Below, piece by piece: positions 7,099 to 15,053 of a stretch of 41,161 nucleotides of DNA. The notes under the pieces are model-generated. The model worked only from the letters and a program-made list of their open reading frames with translations, ran no database searches and was not told where the DNA came from. The DNA is from Streptomyces sp. 150FB. GTDB taxonomy: Bacteria > Actinomycetota > Actinomycetes > Streptomycetales > Streptomycetaceae. The position numbers and the translations under genes are program-made. The first letter of the stretch is position 1, and each line of letters begins with the position of its first letter. The stretch covers positions 103,348 through 144,508 of the forward strand of contig NZ_JTHL01000002.1 in NCBI RefSeq assembly GCF_000818195.1. Reading direction: 5' to 3'.

Positions 7099-7451
7099 CG
7101 GCGCGTACGTCGCCGATCGACAAGCAGTCGAAAGGAATGGCCATTCGGACAGGACACCCACTCATGTACCTCGTACATCTCACCCTTGCACCCTCGGGCG
7201 ATGCCCACCCACCCGCTGAGATCAAGCAGGCGCTCCACGACGCGGCGCCGGACGTCGTCGACCACGTCACCGTTCACACGCAGACGCGGCCCCACCTTGT
7301 CGTCAGCCTCTTCCTCCGCGCCGCCTCCCTGGATGAGGCTGAGGCGGCGGCGAAGCGGATCTGGCAGCACGCGACCACCAGATGCAGCCCTCTGGCCGCC
7401 TGGTCCCTGCGGCGGGCCGAAGTGCCCCTCCACCCCTACGACATGGAGTGA
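7095..7451 (+). CDS. Small conserved hypothetical protein coupled to the LuxR-type gene
   Basis: 118 residues from the ATG that overlaps the upstream stop (ATGA). An internal ATG at 7164 (MYLVHLTLAP) could be the true start. The core alternates beta and alpha segments: VHLTLAPSGD, IKQALHDAAPDVVDHVTVHT, PHLVVSLFLRAASLDEAEAA. This suggests a small alpha/beta ferredoxin-like fold. No catalytic motif is visible. Translational coupling implies it works with the regulator. I know similar small proteins next to such regulators but no function for them. Confidence 0.6.
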   Translation: MTARTSPIDKQSKGMAIRTGHPLMYLVHLTLAPSGDAHPPAEIKQALHDAAPDVVDHVTVHTQTRPHLVVSLFLRAASLDEAEAAAKRIWQHATTRCSPLAAWSLRRAEVPLHPYDME

Positions 7452-7595
7452 GCCCGGCTCCTCTCGACGCCCGTGCCACGCGCCGCCGATGCCCGCGCCC
7501 GGGCGGTGCGTGGGACCTGCATGCACATTTTTGCGTGTCCCAAACGGTCCAGCCCGGAGAATGTCGCGATCGCCGTGGCCCTTTGGCCGGATGAC

Positions 7596-8754
7596 TACTG
7601 AGATTGAACTCGTGAAGTCATAGGTGCTGACGGGTGGTGCCTGCCTGCGGTATCACCGGAGGATGAGGTATCCACAGGGTGGCGGGTTGACCGCTGAACG
7701 GCAGTGCAAACGCGAGGAGTTACGGCTTCAGGCGGCTGAGCGGTTCGCCCTGGGCGAGGGCAGTTCAGCGATCGCCAGGGATCTGCGGGTCAGCGTCCGG
7801 TCGGTGCAGCGATGGCGTCAAGCGTGGGCCGACGGCGGTCCACGATCCCTGCGATCGCAGGGGCCTGCATCGCTGCCGCGACTGAGCGAGAAGCAGTTCG
7901 CCCAGTTGGAGTCGGAGCTGGCCAAGGGGCCGGCCGCCCACGGCTGGGAGGACCAGCGCTGGACTCTGAGCCGTGTGAAGACGGTGATCGGACGGCGCTT
8001 CCACCTCACTTACACGATCCAGGGCGTACGCAAGTTGTTGGTTCGTAACGGCTGGTCATGCCAGGTCCCGGCCCGTCGTGCCGTGGAGCGCGACGACGAC
8101 GCGGTGGCCGGGTGGGTCAAGGAGGTGTGGCCCCGCGCGGAAGACTAGCGGCGGCTCATGGAGCCTGGCTGGTCTTCGAGGACGAAGCCGGCTTCTCCAT
8201 GACGCCGTCGCATGCCAGGACATGGTCCCAGCGCGGCCGAACCCCGGTGGTGCGAGTCCGCGGCCGCTCTCGCAGACGTATATCGATCGCCGCGCTGACC
8301 TGCTACAAACCCGGCCACCGATCCCGGCTGATCTACCGGCCGCGACGGGACGACGGCCGACGTGACGGGCGCAAGAGCTTCTCTTGGCGCGACTACCGGG
8401 ACCTTCTGATCGCAGCCCACCAACAGCTCGGCGGCCCCATCGTCCTGATCTGGGACAACCTCAACGTGCACAAGGCGGCAGGTCTACGGGAGTTCGCCGC
8501 ATCCCGGGACTGGCTGACCATCCTCTACCTGCCGGCCTACGCACCCGACCTCAACCCCGTCGAAGGCATCTGGTCCCTGCTACGTCGCGGCTGGCTCTCC
8601 AACATCGTCTTCTCCACGCCAGAACACCTCAACCACACCCTCCGGAGCGGCCTACGGCACATCCAGTACCGCAGCAACCTCATCGACGGCTGCCTCACCG
8701 AGACCGGCCTGACCATCAGAACCGCATGACGACACCACGAGTTAAACCTCAGTA
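7596..8754. mobile_element. IS630-family insertion sequence, with TA target duplication
   Basis: Terminal inverted repeats are visible. The left end reads TACTGAGATTGAACTCGTG. The right end, on the other strand, reads TACTGAGGTTTAACTCGTG. Both begin with the TA dinucleotide that IS630/Tc1 elements duplicate (7596-7597 and 8753-8754). The element is about 1.16 kb with a single transposase gene split in two frames. It sits in the intergenic space between the regulator pair and the biosynthetic operon, so it interrupts no gene I can see but separates the operon from upstream sequence. Confidence 0.9.
7663..8729 (+). CDS. IS630-family DDE transposase, split by a -1 frame change
   Basis: The first frame (7663-8148) holds the HTH region (SAIARDLRVSVRSVQRWRQA) and the winged-helix segment (TLSRVKTVIGRRFHLTYT), ending RAED-stop. 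The catalytic half continues in the -1 frame: AAAHGAWLVFEDEAGFSM (first Asp), IWDNLNVHK (second Asp) and YAPDLNPVEGIWSLLRRG (Glu). A -1 slip at GACTAG restores the normal family length exactly. It may be programmed frameshifting, known in this family, or a one-base deletion. I prefer ATG 7663 (MRYPQGGGLT, preceded by GGAGG) over upstream starts. Confidence 0.85.
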
Positions 8755-8873
8755 ACCCGACCGCAGGCCTGAACAGGTCAGGACCCATTCAGGCCAACCG
8801 TCCGCCCTTCCCTCGCCGCTGCGAACATCGCAGACTCGTTATCGCCGGACAGCAAACCAGCGAAAGGCGAGTC
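8755..8873. promoter_or_regulatory. Upstream region of the biosynthetic operon
   Basis: Short gap after the IS. It contains an 8-bp inverted repeat GGCCTGAA/TTCAGGCC (8766-8773 and 8788-8795). No clear -35/-10 pair and no copy of the 19-bp operator. The operon promoter should lie here or within the IS right end. Confidence 0.35.
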
Positions 8874-8963
8874 ATGAAAGAGCGAATGTTCATCTCCGAT
8901 AGCTCACCGGTGGAGAGGGGAATTCCTCGCCTCTCACCCGAAGACGACGGCGGGTGGCAGTGA
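8874..8963 (+). CDS. Possible 29-aa peptide at the head of the operon
   Basis: ATG 8874 follows AAAGGCGAGTC, a fair ribosome binding site, and reads MKERMFISDSSPVERGIPRL then SPEDDGGWQ to a TGA at 8961, 4 nt before the decarboxylase ATG at 8968. It may be a leader peptide giving translational coupling, or a remnant of a gene cut by the insertion. No family is recognised. Confidence 0.35.
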   Translation: MKERMFISDSSPVERGIPRLSPEDDGGWQ

Positions 8964-8967
8964 CCGT

Positions 8968-10254
8968 ATGACGACCTCGAAGAACAGTGTCCAGGGAAAT
9001 TCGATGGCGGATCTCGCCGAGAAGTACGGCACCCCGCTGTTCGTCTACGACGCGGACGTCCTCGCGGACACGTACCGCACGTTGCGCGGCCTGCTCCCCG
9101 CCGGCGCCGACATCTTCTACTCGCTCAAGGCGAACCCGAACATCAGCGTCTGCGCCCTGCTGAACTCGTTCGGTACGGGAGCCGAGGTCTCCTCCTACGC
9201 CGAACTGGCCACCGCCCTGCGGGCGGGAGTCGACCCTGGCGACATCATCTTCCTCGGCCCCGGCAAGGACGAGAGGGAGCTCACCGCGTGCGTCGAAGCC
9301 GACATTCACGCCATTGTCTGCGAGTCACTGGACGAACTCGACCTGCTCGACTCCCTGTTGGCAGCGGCAGGACGTGACGACTTCCCGGTGCTCCTCCGGG
9401 TGAACCCGGCCTTCGGCAGCAAGGGATCCGGGCTGGCCATGGGCGGTAAACCCCGGCAGTTCGGCATCGATGAAGCCGAACTCCGCGGTTCCAAGCACCG
9501 CCTCGCGGCCCTCCGCAACGTCCGAGTGAAGGGCGTGCACGCGTACATGGGGACGCGGTTTCTTAACCACGAGGACGTCGTCGAGAACACCCGGCGCATC
9601 CTCGCCACCGCGGAGGACCTGGCCGGACAGCTCGGTTTCCCTCTGGAGACCGTCGACTTCGGCGGCGGACTCGGCGTCGCCTACTTCGAGAACGAGGAGG
9701 ACCTGGACCTCGATGCGCTGGGCGCCGGCCTCGCGGAGGTCATCACCCCCTTCTCGGTGCGCAACCCAGACTGCCGGATGATCATGGAACTGGGCCGCTT
9801 CCTCACCGCCACGGCCGGGACGTACGTCGTCCGCGCCCGCTACGTGAAGGAGTCCATGGGAGAGAGCTTCGTGGTGGCCGACGGCGGCACGAACCACCAC
9901 ATGGCCGCCGTCGGCGTCGGCAGCTTCGTCAAGCGCAACTTCCCGGTCCGCCACCTGGAAAACCGGGCCGCCGGAGCCTCGCGACCCTACAGCGTGACCG
10001 GACCCCTGTGCACGCCCAACGACGTCGTGGCCAAGAAGGTCCGCCTGCCGGAAGTACGGCCGGGAGACCTGCTCGCGGTGGAGCGGTCCGGAGCCTACGG
10101 GCCGACCGCCTCACCCGGCCTCTTCCTGAGCCACGGCTTCCCGGCCGAGGTGCTCGTCCACGGCGGGCGCGCCCACCTCATCCGGGAGCGCGACACGACT
10201 GAGGACCTGCTGGCGAAGCAGCGCCTCGTCGATCTCCGCGCCGCGTCCGCCTGA
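8968..10254 (+). CDS. PLP-dependent decarboxylase, fold type III (DAP/ornithine decarboxylase family)
   Basis: 428 residues with the alanine-racemase-type barrel and C-terminal beta domain of the diaminopimelate/ornithine decarboxylases. The PLP lysine is in FYSLKANPN (Lys54). The glycine-rich phosphate loop is VDFGGGLGVAYF, and the C-terminal active-site Cys region is GPLCTPNDVV. Members of this family that travel with a ligase and carrier protein, such as VinO of vicenistatin, decarboxylate an aminoacyl group on the carrier protein. I infer the same here: aspartyl-type thioester to beta-alanyl-type thioester. Start ATG 8968 has a weak ribosome binding site. ATG 9004 (MADLAEKYGTPLFVYDAD), with AGGGA 7 nt upstream, is a good alternative. 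First large gene of the operon. Confidence 0.88.
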   Translation: MTTSKNSVQGNSMADLAEKYGTPLFVYDADVLADTYRTLRGLLPAGADIFYSLKANPNISVCALLNSFGTGAEVSSYAELATALRAGVDPGDIIFLGPGKDERELTACVEADIHAIVCESLDELDLLDSLLAAAGRDDFPVLLRVNPAFGSKGSGLAMGGKPRQFGIDEAELRGSKHRLAALRNVRVKGVHAYMGTRFLNHEDVVENTRRILATAEDLAGQLGFPLETVDFGGGLGVAYFENEEDLDLDALGAGLAEVITPFSVRNPDCRMIMELGRFLTATAGTYVVRARYVKESMGESFVVADGGTNHHMAAVGVGSFVKRNFPVRHLENRAAGASRPYSVTGPLCTPNDVVAKKVRLPEVRPGDLLAVERSGAYGPTASPGLFLSHGFPAEVLVHGGRAHLIRERDTTEDLLAKQRLVDLRAASA

Positions 10255-10259
10255 ACACG

Positions 10260-10310
10260 TGATCCGTATGGACACCTGATCCGAACGAGAACCCGATCCG
10301 AATGAGAACC
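10260..10310 (+). repeat. Three tandem 17-nt repeats at the decarboxylase/AcpS junction
   Basis: Units TGATCCGTATGGACACC, TGATCCGAACGAGAACC and CGATCCGAATGAGAACC follow one another exactly. The start codon of the next gene lies in the third unit, and there is no clear ribosome binding site. Confidence 0.8.
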
Positions 10311-11255
10311 GCAGCGAAGCAAGCTGCGCGAGTCGGACTGGACGTACTCGACCGCTCCGAACTCCGCCGCCTCATCGAACGACCCTGGTTCTTGCGCTTC
10401 AGTTTCGCCCCGGAGGAAATAGCCCACGCCGAGACCCTCGGCGAAGATCGCCGCCTGGAATTCCTGGCCGGTCGGTTCGCCGCCAAAGAGGCCATCCTCA
10501 AAGTCCTGGGAATCGGTTTCCTACAAGGTGTGACGCCACGGGAGATTTACGTGGAACACACCGCGCACGGCGCTCCTGTCGTCCACCTCCGCGGACGAGC
10601 CGCGCAACTGACCCCGTCATCCGTCTCGGTCTCCATCACTCATAAGCAGAACGTCGTGGCCGCCGTCGCCATCAGCCTCCCCGAGGCCCTTGGTGCGACC
10701 GCCGACGACACTACCGGCGAAGCAGCCGGAAACGGACGAACCGAACCCACTGCACCGAAGGAGCTTGACGCCGTGCCGCTGCCGAACACTCCCGTGACCG
10801 CGACCATCGGGACCAGTACCCGCGACGAGCGAGAAGCGCAGACCACCGCCTTCCTCCGCGTACGCGTCGGCCAGGAAGAGGCTCACTACGGGGGCAATCT
10901 CGTCGACGGTGCGCGCATCTTGCGCCTGTTCGGCGACCTCGTCACCGAGATCACCGTCCACACGGACGGCGACGAAGGACTGCTGGCCCAGTACAGCGAC
11001 ATCCGCTTCACCGCACCCGTGAGGCCTGGCGACTACATCGAGGCGCGCGCACGGCTGGTGCGCCAGACTCGACTGCGCCGCGTGGTCGAGCTGGAGGCGC
11101 ACAAGGTCATCCGCGCCAGCCCCGAAGTGGCCGACAGCGCCGGCAAGGTCCTCGACGAGCCTCAACTCGTGTGCGCTGCGACCGCCACCACCGTTGTACC
11201 CCACCGCCGGGCACACACGGCGACCGCCCGCACCTCCACGGCCGAGGAGGCCTGA
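10302..11255 (+). CDS. Fusion: AcpS-type phosphopantetheinyl transferase + hotdog-fold ammonia-lyase-like domain
   Basis: 317 residues. Residues about 11-125 are holo-ACP synthase: VGLDVLDRSEL, FAPEEIAHAE, FLAGRFAAKEAILKVLG and VSITHKQNVVAAVAI cover the Mg/CoA motifs. After a 40-residue linker, 166-300 is a hotdog domain like 3-aminobutyryl-CoA and beta-alanyl-CoA ammonia lyases: EEAHYGGNLVDGARILRLFG, then DGDEGLLAQYSDIRF and PVRPGDYIEARARL. The first domain should prime the carrier protein at 12873. The second should add or remove ammonia at the beta carbon of a thioester. I know no described protein joining these two activities. The stop overlaps the ligase start (TGATG). Confidence 0.85.
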   Translation: MRTAAKQAARVGLDVLDRSELRRLIERPWFLRFSFAPEEIAHAETLGEDRRLEFLAGRFAAKEAILKVLGIGFLQGVTPREIYVEHTAHGAPVVHLRGRAAQLTPSSVSVSITHKQNVVAAVAISLPEALGATADDTTGEAAGNGRTEPTAPKELDAVPLPNTPVTATIGTSTRDEREAQTTAFLRVRVGQEEAHYGGNLVDGARILRLFGDLVTEITVHTDGDEGLLAQYSDIRFTAPVRPGDYIEARARLVRQTRLRRVVELEAHKVIRASPEVADSAGKVLDEPQLVCAATATTVVPHRRAHTATARTSTAEEA

Positions 11256-12805
11256 TGCCCCGCACTCCGCAGCTCCTGCACGAGATACTGGACCGAGCCG
11301 CCGACCGCGACCCGGAGTCGGCCGCACTGAGCTCACGCGATCGCGGCCTCACCTATCGGGAATTCGCCACCGCCACCACCGCCATGGCCGCCCGTCTGCG
11401 GCGCGAGGGCCTGCGGCGCGGCGACCGGATCATCGTCACCGCCTCCGACGGCATCGGCATCGCCATCCTGGTCTACGCCGCCTCGCGCGTCGGCGCCGTC
11501 TTCAGCGTGCTCCATGAGCAAGTACGCGGCGGGCCGCTGGAACACGTTCTGCGCGACTGCGAGCCCGCGCTGCTGGTTTCCGACGACCTCGACGCCGGAC
11601 GGACCGCCGCCGAGCACGGCGTCCGCTCCCTCGTGCTCGACGAGCTCGTGCGCACGGCACTCGACGCGGACATCGCCGAGGCCGCTCCCCCCGCCGACCC
11701 GAACGCCCTAGGCGTGGACCCTGCCAGCCTGATCTACACCTCGGGCACCACCTCCCTGCCCAAGGCCGTGGTCAGCACCCACCAGCAGGTGCTATTCGCC
11801 GCCACCGCGATCCAGGAGTGCCTGGAGTACCGCAGCGACGACGTCGTCTACTGCCCGAACCCGCTCTCCTTCGACTACGGCCTCTACCAGGTCTACCTCG
11901 CGGCCCTCAGCGGCGCCCGACTCCACCTGGCCACGGTCGCCGAGGTCGGCCCCCCGCTGCTGCGCAGCCTGGAGGAGGCGGGCGCCACCGTCCTGCCCTC
12001 CATGCCTTCCGTCTCGGACCGACTCGCCTGGCTGCTCAGCCGCAGCAGCGGAGGGCCGAGCCGCCTACGCCTGCTCACCAACACTGGTGCGGCGCTCTCC
12101 GGGCCCACCATGACTGCGCTGCGGGCCGCCCTGCCCCACCTGCGAATCCAGGTGATGTACGGCCTCACCGAGTGCAAGCGCACGACGATCATGCCCCCCG
12201 ATGGGGACCTGGACCGCCCGGGCTCCTGCGGGCTGCCGCTGCCAGGCACCGAGGTCTTCATCGTCGACGACGACGGAGACCGGCTGCCCACGGGAGAGAT
12301 CGGCCAGATCGTCGTCCGCGGACCCAACGTCATGGCCGGGTACTGGCGTCGCCCCGAGCTGACCGACGAGCGCTTCCCGCGCACGGAGGGGCTGTTCCCT
12401 GAGCTGCACACCGGCGACTACGGCTGGCAGGACAAGGACGGCTACCTCTACTTCTCCGGCCGCAGGGACGACCTCTACAAGGAGCGCGGGTTCCGCCTCA
12501 GCACCACCGAGGTCGAGGCCGCCGCGACCCGGGTCGACGGAGTGACCTCTGCCGTCGTACTGCCTCCCGAGGGCAAGCGGACCGCGCTCCTCGCCGTCGT
12601 CGCGGACCTCCCCGCCGACCAAGTGCGCGAGGGCATGCGGGACCACATCGAACCCTTCAAGATCCCGCGCCGCTGCGTCCGCCTAGACGCCCTGCCCACC
12701 AACGGCAACGGCAAGGTCGACCGCAAGAAGCTGGCCGCCTTGATCGAACAAGACCCGCCCGCCTCGGTCACCGCAGAGGCCCTCCAAGCGCGCCTAGCCC
12801 ACTGA
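11255..12805 (+). CDS. Stand-alone AMP-forming acyl/amino acid ligase
   Basis: 516 residues of the ANL adenylating family. Core motifs in order: YTSGTTSLPKAVVSTH (A3, 161-176), YGLTECKR (A5), LHTGDYGWQDKDGY (A7), GRRDDLYKERGFRLSTTEVE (A8) and NGNGKVDRKK with the A10 lysine. The YGLTECKR/PG form is typical of ligases that travel with a fold-III decarboxylase and a small carrier protein. It should adenylate a carboxylate and load it onto the carrier at 12873. The substrate cannot be read with confidence; an aspartate-type amino acid fits the neighbours. ATG 11255 overlaps the previous stop and follows GAGGAGG. Confidence 0.88.
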   Translation: MPRTPQLLHEILDRAADRDPESAALSSRDRGLTYREFATATTAMAARLRREGLRRGDRIIVTASDGIGIAILVYAASRVGAVFSVLHEQVRGGPLEHVLRDCEPALLVSDDLDAGRTAAEHGVRSLVLDELVRTALDADIAEAAPPADPNALGVDPASLIYTSGTTSLPKAVVSTHQQVLFAATAIQECLEYRSDDVVYCPNPLSFDYGLYQVYLAALSGARLHLATVAEVGPPLLRSLEEAGATVLPSMPSVSDRLAWLLSRSSGGPSRLRLLTNTGAALSGPTMTALRAALPHLRIQVMYGLTECKRTTIMPPDGDLDRPGSCGLPLPGTEVFIVDDDGDRLPTGEIGQIVVRGPNVMAGYWRRPELTDERFPRTEGLFPELHTGDYGWQDKDGYLYFSGRRDDLYKERGFRLSTTEVEAAATRVDGVTSAVVLPPEGKRTALLAVVADLPADQVREGMRDHIEPFKIPRRCVRLDALPTNGNGKVDRKKLAALIEQDPPASVTAEALQARLAH

Positions 12806-12872
12806 CCCCTGTACGCCCCACCAGAGCAACGCCCGAGAACGACAACCACCCGACACACGTGAGGAACTGACC

Positions 12873-13136
12873 ATGGACCGCCAGCACGTCGTCACCGCTC
12901 TCGAGAACGCCCTCACCGACGTCCTGGAGCGCCCCGTAGCCGGTCTCACCGGCGACGTGAAGCTCTTCGCCGACCTGCACCTGGACTCCACCACCATGCT
13001 CGAGATGCTCATGTTCCTCGAGGACTCCATCAGCCTGGTCGTCGACCCGGAGGAGCTGGACGCGGACGACTTCGTCTCCGTGGACACCTTCACCGACTTC
13101 GTCCTCGCCACACAGGGCGAGCAGGTCGCGGCATGA
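12873..13136 (+). CDS. Stand-alone acyl/aminoacyl carrier protein
   Basis: 87 residues, one four-helix carrier domain. The phosphopantetheine site is Ser39 in DLHLDSTTMLEML. The protein is acidic, as usual. It would be primed by the AcpS domain of the fusion protein and loaded by the ligase. Its TGA overlaps the EctB start (ATGA at 13133), so carrier and aminotransferase are translationally coupled. This supports a shared pathway between carrier-bound chemistry and the ectoine-type enzymes. Confidence 0.88.
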   Translation: MDRQHVVTALENALTDVLERPVAGLTGDVKLFADLHLDSTTMLEMLMFLEDSISLVVDPEELDADDFVSVDTFTDFVLATQGEQVAA

Positions 13137-14395
13137 CGCTCACTCAGCCCGACCTCAGCGTCTTCACGACCCTGGAGTCCGAGGTACGCAGCTACTGCCG
13201 CAGCTGGCCCACCGTGTTCAACCGCGCGCAAGGTAGCCGGATGTACGACGAGGACGGGCACGAGTACCTCGACTTCTTCGCCGGGGCCGGTTCCCTCAAC
13301 TACGGCCACAACAATCCCGTGCTCAAGCGCACTCTGCTCGACTACCTGGAGCACGACGGCGTCACCCACGGGCTGGACATGTCCACCACGGCCAAGCGCG
13401 CGTTCCTCGAGTACTTCCAGAACACGGTGCTGGGCCCGCGGGACCTGCCCTACAAGGTCATGTTCCCGGGCCCGACCGGCACCAACGCCGTCGAGGCCGC
13501 CCTCAAGCTGGCACGCAAGGTCAAGGGCCGCGAGTCGATCGTGTCGTTCACGAACGCCTTCCACGGCATGTCGCTCGGCTCGCTCGCCGTGACCGGCAAC
13601 GCCTTCAAGCGGGCCGGCGCCGGCATCCCGCTGGTACACGGTACCCCCATGCCGTTCGACAACTACCTCGACGGCAGGACCCCGGACTTCATCTGGTTCG
13701 AGCGGCTCCTGGAAGACCAGGGCTCGGGCCTGAACCAGCCGGCCGCCGTCATCGTCGAGACGGTCCAGGGCGAGGGCGGCATCAACGTCGCCCGCGCCGA
13801 GTGGCTGCACTCCCTCGCCCAGCTCTGCCGCCGGCACGACATGCTGCTCATCGTCGACGACATTCAGATGGGCTGCGGCCGCACCGGCGCCTTCTTCTCC
13901 TTCGAGGAGTCGGGCATCACGCCGGACATCGTCACCGTCTCCAAGTCCATCAGCGGCTACGGACTGCCCATGTCGCTCTGCCTGTTCCGAGCGGAGCTCG
14001 ACGTGTGGGAGCCGGGCGAGCACAACGGCACCTTCCGCGGCAACAACCCGGCCTTCGTCACCGCGACCGCCGCCCTCAACACCTATTGGAGCGACGACAC
14101 GCTGGAGCGGCAGACCCTGGCGCACGCCCAGACCATCGAGGCCGCGCTCCACGACACCGCCGCACACCGCAGCGGATCGGCCTACCGCGGCCGTGGGATG
14201 GCCTGGGGTCTGGAGCTCGCCGACCCTTGGCACGCGGGGCGCGCCGCACGCCGCGCCTTCGAACTCGGGCTCCTCGTGGAGACCTCCGGGGCCCACGACG
14301 AGGTCTTGAAGCTGCTGCCCCCGCTCACCATCACCACCGACGACCTCGACGAGGGACTGCGCACCGTGCAGCGCGCGGTCTACGAAACGGCGTGA
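13133..14395 (+). CDS. ectB: EctB-like diaminobutyrate-2-oxoglutarate aminotransferase
   Basis: 420 residues, full length for EctB. A class III PLP aminotransferase that makes L-2,4-diaminobutyrate from aspartate semialdehyde with glutamate. PLP binding: MFPGPTGTNAVEAALKLAR, VDDIQMGCGRTG with the pyridine-binding Asp, and the Schiff-base lysine 271 in VSKSISGYGLPM. The EctB tail signature WEPGEHNGTFRGNNPAF is intact. I see no unusual change in motif residues, so it probably supplies normal diaminobutyrate. It overlaps the carrier protein gene by 4 nt and precedes ectA by 52 nt. Confidence 0.92.
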   Translation: MTLTQPDLSVFTTLESEVRSYCRSWPTVFNRAQGSRMYDEDGHEYLDFFAGAGSLNYGHNNPVLKRTLLDYLEHDGVTHGLDMSTTAKRAFLEYFQNTVLGPRDLPYKVMFPGPTGTNAVEAALKLARKVKGRESIVSFTNAFHGMSLGSLAVTGNAFKRAGAGIPLVHGTPMPFDNYLDGRTPDFIWFERLLEDQGSGLNQPAAVIVETVQGEGGINVARAEWLHSLAQLCRRHDMLLIVDDIQMGCGRTGAFFSFEESGITPDIVTVSKSISGYGLPMSLCLFRAELDVWEPGEHNGTFRGNNPAFVTATAALNTYWSDDTLERQTLAHAQTIEAALHDTAAHRSGSAYRGRGMAWGLELADPWHAGRAARRAFELGLLVETSGAHDEVLKLLPPLTITTDDLDEGLRTVQRAVYETA

Positions 14396-14447
14396 CCGCG
14401 CCCGCCACCGACATGAGAGACACACGAAAGAAAGGCCCCGACCCGAC

Positions 14448-14993
14448 ATGACGATCACTATGCCCACTGCAGCCTCCACGGAGCCGAACACTGCCGAGAA
14501 GAAGCGGGCCGTCTTCCGCGCACCGGTCCCTCAGGACGGACCCGCCGTGTGGAAGATGGTCGAGGACACTCCCGGCCTGGACTCCAACAGCCTCTACTAC
14601 TACTCGCTGTGGTTCCGAGACTTCGCCGACGGCTCGCTGGTCGCGACGGTGGACGACGAACTCGTCGGCTTCCTCACGGGCTACCGCCGCCCCGAGGAGC
14701 CCGAGACCTACTTCGTGTGGCAGACCGCCGTCAACCCGCGCCACGGCATCCCGTTCCTCGGCGTCAAGCTCTTCCAGGAGGCGGCCGACCAGCAGGTTGC
14801 CAACGGCGCCCGGTACGTCGAGGCCACGGTCTCCGCCGAGAACAAGGCGATCATCATGGTGCTGAAGCAGTACGCAAAGAAGCACTTGGCCCCCGTCGAG
14901 ACCCGCGTGCTCTTCCCTAGCTCCCTCTTCGCCGACAGCGAGGGCCACCACGACGAGGTCCTGTACCGCATCGGCCCGCTGACCGCCGGCTGA
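14448..14993 (+). CDS. ectA: EctA-like diaminobutyrate acyltransferase with altered CoA loop
   Basis: 181 residues, GNAT fold. EctA acetylates the 4-amino group of diaminobutyrate. Family features are clear: LDSNSLYYYSLWFRDFADGS, then YRRPEEPETYFVWQTAV near 79-95 and LYRIGPL at the end. The striking point is residues 97-106 (PRHGIPFLGV). Normal EctA carries the GNAT motif A here (R-G-x-G-L-A type) that holds the CoA pyrophosphate. Aligned without gaps, both key glycines are replaced, by Ile and Phe. This suggests a different acyl donor, for example carrier-bound acyl, whose pantetheine arm lacks the nucleotide. Donor change is inference. ATG 14448 sits behind GAAAGAAAGG. Confidence 0.88.
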   Translation: MTITMPTAASTEPNTAEKKRAVFRAPVPQDGPAVWKMVEDTPGLDSNSLYYYSLWFRDFADGSLVATVDDELVGFLTGYRRPEEPETYFVWQTAVNPRHGIPFLGVKLFQEAADQQVANGARYVEATVSAENKAIIMVLKQYAKKHLAPVETRVLFPSSLFADSEGHHDEVLYRIGPLTAG

Positions 14994-15053
14994 ACCGGGC
15001 CGCCCGTCACTGGTCCGAGCAGCACCGCATCCGACGACTGGGAGCCGACCGCC

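Noticed and set aside
8766..8795. 8-bp inverted repeat downstream of the IS as a terminator
   Set aside because: Short stem, long loop, no T-run; could equally be an operator, so not called as a terminator.
12794..14491. 565-codon open frame on the minus strand opposite the carrier and EctB genes
   Set aside because: Antisense shadow of strongly GC3-biased genes; translation is low-complexity Gly/Val/Glu sequence with no domain, while the plus strand encodes clear EctB.
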